From positions 823,908 through 887,907 of the forward strand of contig NZ_LN898211.1 in NCBI RefSeq assembly GCF_001457795.1: 64,000 nucleotides of DNA, written 5' to 3'. Source of the DNA: Olsenella massiliensis (GTDB lineage Bacteria > Actinomycetota > Coriobacteriia > Coriobacteriales > Atopobiaceae). The notes below the pieces were generated by a model. It searched no databases. It saw nothing but the letters and a program-made list of their open reading frames with translations, and was not told the origin of the DNA. This document shows, one piece after another, positions 1 to 9,895 of the stretch. The translations under genes and the position numbers were made by a program. Within the stretch, counting starts at the first letter, position 1, and every line of letters begins with the position of its first letter.

Positions 1-305
1 AGTGGCGGCAGTGCACGCCTATACGTTTGAGAGTTCTCGGGCCACTCTCCTATACGTTTGAGAGTCGCTGGACCTCACACCTATACGTTTGAGAGCTCTC
101 GGGCCACTCTCCTATACGTTTGAGAGCGCCTGGTCGATACAGTTATAAGTTTGCGAAATTGACGCTGCATTTGCCCAGGTAAGAATCGCCTTTTATTCTC
201 AAACTTATTAGTATTCTCCCGATCCATCCTCAAACGTATTGGAACTCGTCGGACGTGCTCTCAAACGTATTGGAACTCGACGGACGTGCTCTTAAACGTA
301 TTGGA
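1..305. repeat. Converging array of 16-bp motifs at exact 31-bp period
   Basis: Four identical copies of CCTATACGTTTGAGAG begin at 18, 49, 80 and 111, and a degenerate fifth (GTTATAAGTTTGCGAA) at 142, each exactly 31 bp apart. The reverse-complement motif then occurs at 196 (degenerate), 227, 258 and 289, again exactly 31 bp apart. The two sets face each other across 158-195. The 15-bp spacers are partly conserved: units 1 and 3 share a spacer, and units 7 and 8 differ by one base. A 31-bp step is about three helical turns, so all sites in a set lie on one DNA face. The array may continue off the left edge. Protein-binding platform, regulatory region or element end are all possible; no function is assigned. 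Confidence 0.9.
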
Positions 306-583
306 ATCCGGAGCATCGACCTCGGCCTTGCTAGAAGGCTCGACCTGGCTCCGCAGTGGTCCTTTGAGGATAAGCCGGGCTGTCTTCCCTCGCCTCCCGT
401 GCCACCGCCTGCCCATCGCCCGCCGCGCCGCGTTGCGCCCTTCTCCCCGACGTGTCTTCTTTGTGAATGATTCCCAAGACTTGCAATTCCCTCATCTCAA
501 CGTAATATGAAAACAGATTCCGATTTTGATTGTGTCGAAGACCGCATGAGCGGCCCACGGCACCAAGGAGAAGCGATCAACGC
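306..583 (+). promoter_or_regulatory. Non-coding region with candidate fur promoter
   Basis: No convincing gene is seen between the repeat array and the regulator gene. A sigma70-like promoter candidate is TTGCAA (481-486), a 16-bp spacer and TAATAT (503-508), about 75 bp upstream of the start codon. The 353-470 part is GC-rich and featureless. The AT-rich stretch 500-535 could hold a metalloregulator operator overlapping the promoter, but no clear dyad was identified. Confidence 0.4.
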
Positions 584-1012
584 ATGCCGGAGAGAACGTC
601 AAAGAGGCGAACCTATAACACGCGTCAGCGCCAGGAGGTCATGGGCTTCATCGAGTCCCACGCAGACCGCTACCTGAGCGTCGATGAGCTCTTTGGCCTC
701 ATGCGGGGGGAGGGTTCGACGGTGGGGCGCACGACCACCTACAGAGCCCTTGAGTCCCTGGTCGCGTCGGGGTCTGTCGCCAAGGTCGTCGCGCCTGGCG
801 GGGGAGAGTCACGATACCGGCTCATCGACCCATCTCGCCCTGACGAGGGACAGATGGTGTGCTTGAGCTGCGGAAAGGTCTTTCCCCTTGATTGCGACAT
901 GCTGCTGCGTCTGGTGTCGCACGTCAGGAGCGAGCACGGCTTTGCCATCGAGCAGTCGCGCACGGTCTTATACGGCTACTGCGACGTCTGCGCCGAGGCC
1001 GCCCGCAGGTAG
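584..1012 (+). CDS. Fur-family metalloregulator (Fur/Zur-like)
   Basis: A 142-residue Fur-family repressor. The N-terminal winged helix includes GRTTTYRALESL, the usual Fur recognition helix. The C-terminal dimerisation half has two CxxC pairs, VCLSCGKVFPLD and YCDVCAEA, that would hold the structural zinc, plus a His between them. The ATG at 584 follows AAGGAG at 565-570 with a long 13-base gap, so the start is not certain. It lies directly upstream of a zinc/manganese-type ABC importer, which suggests it senses zinc (Zur) or manganese and represses that importer. The metal cannot be decided from sequence alone. Confidence 0.88.
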   Translation: MPERTSKRRTYNTRQRQEVMGFIESHADRYLSVDELFGLMRGEGSTVGRTTTYRALESLVASGSVAKVVAPGGGESRYRLIDPSRPDEGQMVCLSCGKVFPLDCDMLLRLVSHVRSEHGFAIEQSRTVLYGYCDVCAEAARR

Positions 1013-1116
1013 GGCGGCCGCCGACGCGTGAGATTGCGCCGCCGGCACGCGAGGCCGCCGTCCCACCGACGTCGGCCGAGGCAGAAACGATACGTCCCCT
1101 TTGGTTAGGAGTCACC

Positions 1117-2136
1117 TTGTCTTCCATCTTGTCACAGCTCGACCGCTCGCCCTTCATGACCCGCCGTGGCTTCCTGGGCCTTACCGCCCTTTCCACAGGC
1201 ACGCTGCTTGCCGGTTGCGCCTCGCAGGGGGCTGCGCCATCGACGGGCCCCGACGCCGCTGGCTCCGCCACCAAGATCAAGGTCGCGGCGAGCTTCTACC
1301 CCATGTATGACTTTGCCTCCAAGATCGGCGGCGACCGCGTGGACGTGACCTGCCTCGTCCCCGCCGGCACGGAACCCCACGAGTGGGAGCCCTCGACGGC
1401 CGACATGCGCACGCTGGGCGAGGCTAAGCTCCTTGTGTATAACGGCGCGGGCATGGAGCACTGGGTCGATGACACGCTCGCCAGCCTGGGCGGCGACGTC
1501 CCCAAGGCCGTCGAGGCCAGCAAGGGCGCCGACCTCCTGAAGCTCTCCGCCGACGCCCTGAAGGAGGAGCAGGAGGAAGAGCAGAGCTCCGGCGGCGACC
1601 CGAGCAAGGTCTCGGACACCGACCCGCACTGCTGGCTCTCGCCTCGCGTCGCAAAGCAGGAGATGTCCAACATTCGCGACGGGCTCGTCGCCGTCGATCC
1701 TGACGGAGCGTCCACCTACGACGCCAACTACGAGACGTGGGCGGCAAAGCTGGACGCCCTCGACGAAGAGTTCAGGAGCGGTCTGGACCCCCTGCCCAAC
1801 AAGTCCATCGTGGTGAGTCACGAGGCCTTCGGCTATCTCTGCCATGACTTTGGCCTGACTCAGATGCCCATCGAGGGCATCGAGGCGGACGCCGAGCCCG
1901 ACGCCCAGGCCATGGCCAAGATCGTGGACTTCGTCAAGGCCCACGGCGTCAAGACCATCTTCTCCGAGGAGCTCGTGAGCCCCAAGGTGGCCCAGTCCAT
2001 CGCCGACGCCACGGGCGCCAAGGTGGAGGTGCTCAACCCGCTTGAGGGCCTGTCTGACGAGGAGCTTGCCGCAGGCGACGATTACTTCTCGGTCATGAGG
2101 TCCAACCTCGACGAGCTCACGAAGGCGCTTTCTTAA
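1117..2136 (+). CDS. znuA: Zinc/manganese ABC transporter substrate-binding lipoprotein (ZnuA-like)
   Basis: A 339-residue cluster A-I metal-binding protein. TTG at 1117 is chosen because TTAGGAG sits about six bases upstream; the ATG at 1156 is the alternative. The N-terminus has a Tat-like TRRGFLGL segment and a lipobox LLAGC, so it should be a membrane-anchored lipoprotein. Likely metal ligands are the His residues in TEPHEWEPS, DPHCWLSP and VVSHEAFGY and an acidic residue in the C-lobe. The mobile loop that is His-rich in many ZnuA proteins is acidic here (KEEQEEEQSS). It is followed after one base by the ATPase gene and belongs to the same operon. Confidence 0.9.
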   Translation: MSSILSQLDRSPFMTRRGFLGLTALSTGTLLAGCASQGAAPSTGPDAAGSATKIKVAASFYPMYDFASKIGGDRVDVTCLVPAGTEPHEWEPSTADMRTLGEAKLLVYNGAGMEHWVDDTLASLGGDVPKAVEASKGADLLKLSADALKEEQEEEQSSGGDPSKVSDTDPHCWLSPRVAKQEMSNIRDGLVAVDPDGASTYDANYETWAAKLDALDEEFRSGLDPLPNKSIVVSHEAFGYLCHDFGLTQMPIEGIEADAEPDAQAMAKIVDFVKAHGVKTIFSEELVSPKVAQSIADATGAKVEVLNPLEGLSDEELAAGDDYFSVMRSNLDELTKALS

Positions 2137-2137
2137 G

Positions 2138-2944
2138 ATGAGACGTCCGTCAGAGGACCAACGACGGGGGCATGCCCACGACGCCGACGGCACGCCGGCG
2201 CTGCTGAGCCAGGTGCGCTTCTCGTATAGGGGCACCGAGGTGCTCAAGGGCGTGGACGTGCGCGTGGACGCGGGCGAAATCTGCGCCTTGGTGGGTGACA
2301 ACGGAGCCGGCAAGTCAACCATCGCCCGCCTGGTGGTGGGGGAGCTTGCCCCCGACGCCGGCATCGTGAGGCTCTTTGGCGAGAACCCCACGCGCTTCCA
2401 GGACTGGGAGCGCGTGGGCTACGTGCCGCAGCTGCCCGGCGAGGCGGTGTCGCGCTTTCCCGCTAACGTGAGCGAGCTGGTGGACGCCAGCCAATACGCA
2501 AGCGGGAGGCGTCTGCGTCGTCGCGAGCGCCTGGAGCGCTCCGCCGAGGCGCTCAGACTCGTGCGCATGCAGGACTTTGGCCGACGCCTCGTCAGCGAGC
2601 TCTCGGGCGGGCAGCTTCAGCGCGTGCGCCTGGCCTGCGCGCTCGTGGGCGACCCCTGCCTCCTGGTGCTTGACGAGCCCACCAACGGGCTCGACGCCGA
2701 GAGCAGGCAGACGTTCTACGATCTGCTGGGCGCCGCCCATCGTGAGAGGGGCATGGCGATTCTCCTCGTGACGCATGACCTTGAGGCTCTGCCGCTTCTG
2801 GGGGCGCGCGTGATACATGTGGACGGCGGCCGCGCGGGCGGCGAGGCGGGCGCAGACGGCGGCCGTGCTGGTGACGTTGCATGCGCGCCCGACCTGCCCG
2901 GGGTCGTCACCGAGGCGGGACGGAACGGGGGACATCGTGCTTGA
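2138..2944 (+). CDS. znuC: Zinc/manganese ABC transporter ATPase (ZnuC-like)
   Basis: A 268-residue ABC ATPase that powers the importer. It has Walker A GDNGAGKST (about residues 53-61), a Q-loop in YVPQLPGE, signature LSGGQLQR, Walker B LLVLDEPT and the switch His in LLVTHDLE. The N-terminal 20 residues are hydrophilic and include H-x-H. The C-terminal 50 residues after the H-loop are Gly/Ala-rich and probably not part of the fold. It starts one base after znuA stops and overlaps the start of the permease gene, indicating translational coupling. Confidence 0.9.
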   Translation: MRRPSEDQRRGHAHDADGTPALLSQVRFSYRGTEVLKGVDVRVDAGEICALVGDNGAGKSTIARLVVGELAPDAGIVRLFGENPTRFQDWERVGYVPQLPGEAVSRFPANVSELVDASQYASGRRLRRRERLERSAEALRLVRMQDFGRRLVSELSGGQLQRVRLACALVGDPCLLVLDEPTNGLDAESRQTFYDLLGAAHRERGMAILLVTHDLEALPLLGARVIHVDGGRAGGEAGADGGRAGDVACAPDLPGVVTEAGRNGGHRA

Positions 2945-3737
2945 GTACGTCTTCATGCAGCGCAGTCTTCTGGTGGGCGCGCTTTTGGGGGTCGTCATTC
3001 CTCTCGTGGGCGTGACCGTGGTGCTCAGGCGCCTCTCGATGATCGGTGACGCGCTCTCGCACACCTCGCTCGCGGGAGTGGCGGGCGGCCTTGTCGCGGG
3101 CGTCAGTCCCGTCGCCGGGGCCGTGGTGGCCTGCCTGGCCGGCGCCCTGTGCATCGAGGGCCTGCGTCGGCGCTTTCGCGAGCAGTCCGAGCTGGCGGTT
3201 GCCATCGTCATGGCCACGGGCATCGGCCTGGCGGGCGTCCTCTCGGGGTTCGTGCCCAACGCCGCCAACTTCAGCAGCTTCATGTTTGGCAGCATCCTCA
3301 CGGTGAGCCAGGGAGAGACCGTGGGCATCGTCGTCGTGAGCGTCCTGGCGACGGCATTCTGCCTTCTTGCCCGCCGCGAGCTCTTCCTGATGTCCTTTGA
3401 CGAGCGACAGGCTCGCACGCTGGGCGTTCCCGTGGGCGCGGCAAACGTCGCCTTCGTGCTCGTCGTCGCCCTCGTGGTCGCCGTGGCGTCCCGCACGGTG
3501 GGCTCGCTCATCGTGTCGTCGATGATGGTGGTGCCGGTGGCCTGTGCCCTCCAGCTGGCACGGAGCTGGAGGCAGACCTGCATCATCTCGAGCGCCGTCG
3601 GGTTCGTCACCACCACGGGCGGGCTGGTCGTCTCGTACTATGCCGGCCTGAAGCCTGGTGGCACCATCGTCCTTTTGGCCGTTGTGCTGCTGCTTGTGAC
3701 CATGGGCGTGAGGCGTCTGCTTGGCCTGGGGCGCTAG
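2937..3737 (+). CDS. znuB: Zinc/manganese ABC transporter permease (ZnuB-like)
   Basis: A 266-residue ABC-3 family permease with about eight hydrophobic segments, completing the importer with the two genes upstream. The GTG at 2937 is preferred because GGGGG lies five bases upstream; it overlaps the end of znuC by eight bases. The ATG at 2955 is an alternative. Family hallmarks are the cytoplasmic coupling segment MIGDALSHTSLAG and the repeated Gly-rich helices. No metal-specific residues can be read from the permease, so zinc versus manganese stays open. Confidence 0.9.
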   Translation: MLEYVFMQRSLLVGALLGVVIPLVGVTVVLRRLSMIGDALSHTSLAGVAGGLVAGVSPVAGAVVACLAGALCIEGLRRRFREQSELAVAIVMATGIGLAGVLSGFVPNAANFSSFMFGSILTVSQGETVGIVVVSVLATAFCLLARRELFLMSFDERQARTLGVPVGAANVAFVLVVALVVAVASRTVGSLIVSSMMVVPVACALQLARSWRQTCIISSAVGFVTTTGGLVVSYYAGLKPGGTIVLLAVVLLLVTMGVRRLLGLGR

Positions 3738-4112
3738 CCTACGTGCGGCGTCGGCCGCTGCTCCCAGCGCCGCCGTTTTCGCCGATCGGTACCTTTGGCC
3801 TCGCCTCTTAGCCAGAACACGACGGACGTAACAGAATGCGGCCTAAATCGGGTCGATTCTGTTATATATGTCGTGTTCGCGCAGTGCCGCCGCGCTCGCG
3901 CCTGCCGGTGTCGTGTTCGCGCAGTGCCGCCGCGCCCGCGCTCGCCGACGCCGCGTTCTTGCGGGTGCTCCGCGCTCGCGTGCGGCAGGATCGTCGTCCC
4001 CACATGACCCTGGGCGTGGCCCACGGCCTCGCCCACCCTCCGCGCACAAGATTTCCTATACTCAAACGGGGCCCCGCACACGACGCGGCGGCACGAGAAC
4101 CCGGAGGCGGCC
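3738..4112. repeat. Intergenic region with nested palindrome and 26-bp direct repeats
   Basis: This 375-bp spacer holds two nested perfect inverted repeats. The outer arms are GAACACGAC (3815-3823) and GTCGTGTTC (3870-3878). The inner arms are TAACAGAAT (3829-3837) and ATTCTGTTA (3856-3864). The gap between outer and inner arms is five bases on each side. The right outer arm starts a 26-bp sequence at 3870-3895 that recurs exactly at 3910-3935. There is no T-run, so a simple intrinsic terminator for znuB is unlikely. TATACT at 4057-4062 could be the -10 of the downstream gene. Confidence 0.8.
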
Positions 4113-4937
4113 ATGGCGCATGACATCAAGCTCATACTGACGGACATCGACGGCACGATCCTGCCCTACGGCCAGCCCGAGGTGAGCGAGAGGTGCGTGG
4201 CTGCCTTCCACGCCGCCATGGATGCCGGCATCCACATAGGCCCCGCCAGCGGCAGGGGCCACAAGTGGCTGCCCCCGCTGCTCAGGGGCGACGAGTCCTG
4301 CTGCGCCGACGCGCTTGCCTCCAACGGCATGGAAGTCTACCTGGACGGCGAGCGCATTCATGTCGAGACCCTGGACCATGGTGTGCTTGGCCGGCTGGCG
4401 AAGGTCCTCGCGACGATGGACGGCACCGGTCTCGTGTGCTTCGACGACCAGACGCCCGTCCTGGTGCAGGGAAGCCTCGACGACCTTACGGCCTGCTTCC
4501 CCTCATATGGCTCGCGCGCCGTCGTCGCGGACGCCGTGCCTGCCTGCGAGATCGTCAAGGCCAACGTCTTCTTTGACGGGACGCTCGCACAGATGCACGA
4601 CCTTGCGGGGCGCCTGCACGACCTCGTGCCGACGCTTGACTTTGACGTTCCGCAGCCCGGCTGGCTCAACATCCTCACGAACGGATGGGGCAAGGGTCCG
4701 GCCATCGACGTCCTCTGCCACCATCTGGGCATCGACGTCGGTCAGGTGGCCGTCTTCGGTGACGGCGGCAACGACGTCTCGATGCTTTCGTATGTGCCCG
4801 TGTCCTTTGCGGTGGAGGGTGCCGCGCCTGACGCCTGGGAGGCGGCGACGTACCATCTGGGTCGCTGCGAGGACGAGGCGGCGGTCCAGATGATCGAGGC
4901 CCTGGCGGCGGGGGAGACGCCATACCTGCACGCGTGA
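4113..4937 (+). CDS. HAD-superfamily (Cof-type) phosphatase
   Basis: A 274-residue Cof/YidA-like haloacid dehalogenase hydrolase. Motif I is LTDIDGTI with the Asp nucleophile and the general acid two residues later. Motif II Ser/Thr lies in GPASGRG. The motif III Lys is probably in the 190s (GWGKG), and motif IV is VFGDGGNDVSML. The long insert between motifs II and III is the type C2 cap that sets substrate choice; small phosphorylated sugars or cofactors are usual. The ATG is preceded by GGAGG. It stands alone between the importer and the T-box. Confidence 0.87.
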   Translation: MAHDIKLILTDIDGTILPYGQPEVSERCVAAFHAAMDAGIHIGPASGRGHKWLPPLLRGDESCCADALASNGMEVYLDGERIHVETLDHGVLGRLAKVLATMDGTGLVCFDDQTPVLVQGSLDDLTACFPSYGSRAVVADAVPACEIVKANVFFDGTLAQMHDLAGRLHDLVPTLDFDVPQPGWLNILTNGWGKGPAIDVLCHHLGIDVGQVAVFGDGGNDVSMLSYVPVSFAVEGAAPDAWEAATYHLGRCEDEAAVQMIEALAAGETPYLHA

Positions 4938-4989
4938 CGTCGTGATGTCGGCGCGGACGGGCGTCGCGTGTGCTACCATGACCCAAGGC

Positions 4990-5290
4990 AATGACGGAGA
5001 GGTTCTGTCGTCGCGTGACCTGCGAACAAGAGAGGGCGCCCACCGGCTGAGAGGCGCCCGCGCGGGTCGGCGACAGGAGTTCACTCCAGCAGCCGCGAGC
5101 TTAACGGCGAGACGCGCAGGCAGCTGCCCGGACACGGGCACGACCGCGGCGCCCGTCGCCCAGTAGGCGAGCCGGCCGCCCCACGACACGGGGCGCAACG
5201 AGTGGTCGCGCGCGAGAGACAACGCCCGCGACAAGCAAGGTGGTACCGCGGATCATCCGTCCTTGGGCATGTGCTCAGGGGCGTTTTTTT
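4990..5290 (+). promoter_or_regulatory. T-box riboswitch (phenylalanine) with intrinsic terminator
   Basis: The conserved T-box core AAGGTGGTACCGCG is at 5237-5250. It is followed by an 11-bp terminator stem (5258-5268 with 5273-5283, loop ATGT) and seven Ts (5284-5290), ending 18 bp before the pheS start. An upstream 7-bp hairpin (5034-5040/5053-5059) belongs to stem I. A candidate Phe specifier codon is TTC at 5080-5082, within GGAGTTCACTCC. Uncharged tRNA-Phe should stabilise the antiterminator and turn on pheST. The 5' boundary is approximate and the specifier is inferred. Confidence 0.93.
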
Positions 5291-5308
5291 GACGAGAGGG
5301 GTTTGGGT

Positions 5309-6376
5309 ATGGCATTGTCCGACGACCTGAGGGCCATTCAGGAACAGGTGGGGAAGAGGCTCCGCGCGGCGCGGACCCTGGCCGAGCTCGATCAGGTGCG
5401 CGTGGGCTCCCTGGGCAAGAAGGGCTCGCTCACGGCCATCATGCGCTCCATGGGGTCGGTGCCCAAGGAGGAGCGTCCCGCCATGGGCCGGCTCGCCAAC
5501 ACCGTGCGCGCCAACGTGGAGCGCGCCATCGCGATGCGCAAGGAGGAGCTGTCCCAGGAGGCGCTCGCGGCCAAGATCGCCGCCGAGGAGGTTGACGTCA
5601 CGCTGCCCGGGAGGCGCCTGTCGCTGGGCACCCAGCACCTCATCTCGCAGATTCGCGAGGAGATCGAGGACATCTTCTGCGACCTGGGATACACCGTCGA
5701 GGATGGCCCCTACGTCGAGACCGCCTACTACAACTTCACGGCGCTCAACGCCCCGGAGGACCATCCCAGCCGATCGGCCAAGGACACCTTCTACGTGGCG
5801 GACAACGCGCCCGAGGGCAAGGGCGTCTCGGTCCTCGGCGAGTCCGACGTGCTGCTGCGCACCCAGACCTCGGGCGTCCAGGTGCATGTGATGGAGGAGA
5901 AGGAGCCCCCCATCTACATGATTTGCCCGGGCACCGTCTTCAGGCCCGACACGGCCGACGCCAATCACCTTCCCCAGTTCACTCAGGTGGAGGGCCTCGT
6001 GGTGGACAAGGGCATCACCTTCGGCGACCTCAAGGGCACGCTCGACCACTTCTGTCGCGAGATCTTCGGCAAGGACCGCGCCACGCGCTACCGCCCGCAC
6101 TTCTTCCCCTTCACGGAGCCAAGCTGCGAGGTGGACGTGTCGTGCGGCGTCTGCGGCGGCGCCGGCTGCCGCTTCTGCAAGGGCACGGGCTGGCTCGAGA
6201 TACTGGGCTGCGGCATGGTCGATCCCAACGTCTTTACGTATGTGGGCATCGATCCCGAGACGTACACGGGCTTTGCCTTCGGCATCGGCGTGGAGCGCGT
6301 CGCGGCGCTTCGTTACGACCTGCCCGACCTACGCATGCTCATGACGGGCGACATGCGCTTCCTCAGGCAGTTCTAG
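5309..6376 (+). CDS. pheS: Phenylalanyl-tRNA synthetase alpha subunit
   Basis: A 355-residue catalytic alpha subunit of the alpha2-beta2 enzyme that charges tRNA-Phe. The N-terminal coiled-coil arm (about 1-90) is followed by the class II core: QHLISQIREEIEDIF, the DTFYV and RPHFFPFTEPS motifs, and motif 3 near GIGVERVAALRY. A Cys cluster (SCGVCGGAGCRFCKGTGW) matches the type common in Gram-positive and actinobacterial PheS. The ATG at 5309 follows GAGAGGGG, and the T-box terminator lies immediately upstream. pheT follows after 94 bp. Confidence 0.97.
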   Translation: MALSDDLRAIQEQVGKRLRAARTLAELDQVRVGSLGKKGSLTAIMRSMGSVPKEERPAMGRLANTVRANVERAIAMRKEELSQEALAAKIAAEEVDVTLPGRRLSLGTQHLISQIREEIEDIFCDLGYTVEDGPYVETAYYNFTALNAPEDHPSRSAKDTFYVADNAPEGKGVSVLGESDVLLRTQTSGVQVHVMEEKEPPIYMICPGTVFRPDTADANHLPQFTQVEGLVVDKGITFGDLKGTLDHFCREIFGKDRATRYRPHFFPFTEPSCEVDVSCGVCGGAGCRFCKGTGWLEILGCGMVDPNVFTYVGIDPETYTGFAFGIGVERVAALRYDLPDLRMLMTGDMRFLRQF

Positions 6377-6470
6377 GAGCCGCCGGACGGCCCGACCGCC
6401 CGGCTCGTCCGGCGACGGGCCCCACCCGCCTGTCATCACACCCCATCGCGCGAGCAGAAAGCGAGACACC

Positions 6471-8942
<2,472 letters not shown>

Positions 8943-8967
8943 CGGTCAGGGACGCAAGCTGCCGACC

Positions 8968-9699
8968 ATGCCAAGCTGGAACGTACACACCGCGCACGTG
9001 GAACGGCTCCTTGGGGACCACGACCCCGGGGAGCTGGGCATCCGTGACGCAAACGCCTTCCTGTTCGGCAACTATGTTCCGGACGTGTACGTGGGCTACA
9101 TGGTCAGCCCCCTGTCGCACCGCCTGCCCTATCGCGAGACGCACTTCGTGGACCCAGGCCATGTGCCCGAGCCGCGCTTTTGGGAGTTCTGGGAGCGCTA
9201 CGGCCTTCCCAGCGCCGACGAGGGGGGCAGGGTCAGCGACGTCGTGCTGGGCGCCTGGTGTCACCTCGTGGCGGACAACGGCTACAACCATGAGGTCAAC
9301 CTGCTCATAGCCCGTCGCGGCGTCGTTCCCGGCGACATGACGCGCAGGCGCAAGCAGCACGACTTCGATCTGTTTGGCCACACCTTGGGTATCTCGATGC
9401 AATGCGTCATGAGCGAGCGCCTCGTGAGCGAGGCGCGCGGCTTTCCGCAGTATGCGATCGAGAGGGACGACCTGCTCCGCGCGGTGGCATCGGCCCGCCG
9501 CATCGTGCGTTCAAACCACTCGCACGAAAGGTCAGGCCCGCCCCCCACGTACAGCCTCATCCAGCCGGCGGAGTTCGACCGCATGTTCAGGACGGTGCAC
9601 GAGCGCCTTGAGGCGGGTCTTGCCGCCTATGCTCGCCTCGGCGCCGACGCGCCCCTCCTGCGGGCGCCCCTCCCGCACGCTAGCGCCGCAGACGCCTAG
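8968..9699 (+). CDS. Zinc-dependent phospholipase C-like hydrolase
   Basis: A 243-residue protein resembling the bacterial zinc-dependent phospholipase C / DUF family. The N-terminus PSWNVHTAHVERLL places a Trp and two His residues as in such metal sites. Further candidates are the Asp in NYVPDVYVG, the His in ETHFVD, and HLVADNGYNHEVN, which gives the H-x3-D-x3-H-E spacing typical of a di- or tri-zinc centre. No signal peptide is evident. It follows pheT by 26 bp and may be read from the same transcript; substrate unknown. Its 3' end overlaps the convergent small gene by 20 bp. Confidence 0.6.
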   Translation: MPSWNVHTAHVERLLGDHDPGELGIRDANAFLFGNYVPDVYVGYMVSPLSHRLPYRETHFVDPGHVPEPRFWEFWERYGLPSADEGGRVSDVVLGAWCHLVADNGYNHEVNLLIARRGVVPGDMTRRRKQHDFDLFGHTLGISMQCVMSERLVSEARGFPQYAIERDDLLRAVASARRIVRSNHSHERSGPPPTYSLIQPAEFDRMFRTVHERLEAGLAAYARLGADAPLLRAPLPHASAADA

Positions 9700-9895
9700 C
9701 CACCTCAAGGTATTCCAGCCTGCCGTCGATGTAGTCGGCAAAGGCGTCACGCGGCTCCTGCCCATGAAAGGCGGCGCACAGGCCGCAGAGGTCGCAGTCG
9801 GACAGACAGGGATGGCTGCGGTCGATGAAGGCGCGTCGTTCCTCCGGGGTGGAGCCGGCAACGGGCGGGGCGGCAGCTCCGCCGGCAGGGCCCAT
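9680..9895 (-). CDS. Small Cys-rich protein coupled to the kinase gene
   Basis: A 71-residue protein not assigned to a family. The N-terminus is Gly/Ala/Pro-rich (about 1-16). The middle has a tight Cys cluster, HPCLSDCDLCGLCAAFHG, with spacing C-x3-C-x2-C-x2-C, which could bind zinc or an iron-sulfur cluster. The C-terminus is an amphipathic helix. Its ATG overlaps the stop codon of the upstream pyridoxal-kinase-like gene in a TGATG arrangement, so it is probably translated by coupling. Its 3' end overlaps the convergent PLC-like gene by 20 bp. Confidence 0.55.
   Translation of the reverse strand: MGPAGGAAAPPVAGSTPEERRAFIDRSHPCLSDCDLCGLCAAFHGQEPRDAFADYIDGRLEYLEVARRLRR

Noticed and set aside
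18..304. CRISPR array
   Set aside because: The repeats are short (16 bp), the spacers are 15 bp and partly identical, and the second half is inverted. None of this fits CRISPR, and no cas gene is present.
3836..4140. Several short overlapping frames downstream of znuB
   Set aside because: They arise from the palindrome and direct repeats, are Arg/Ala-rich and have no ribosome sites.
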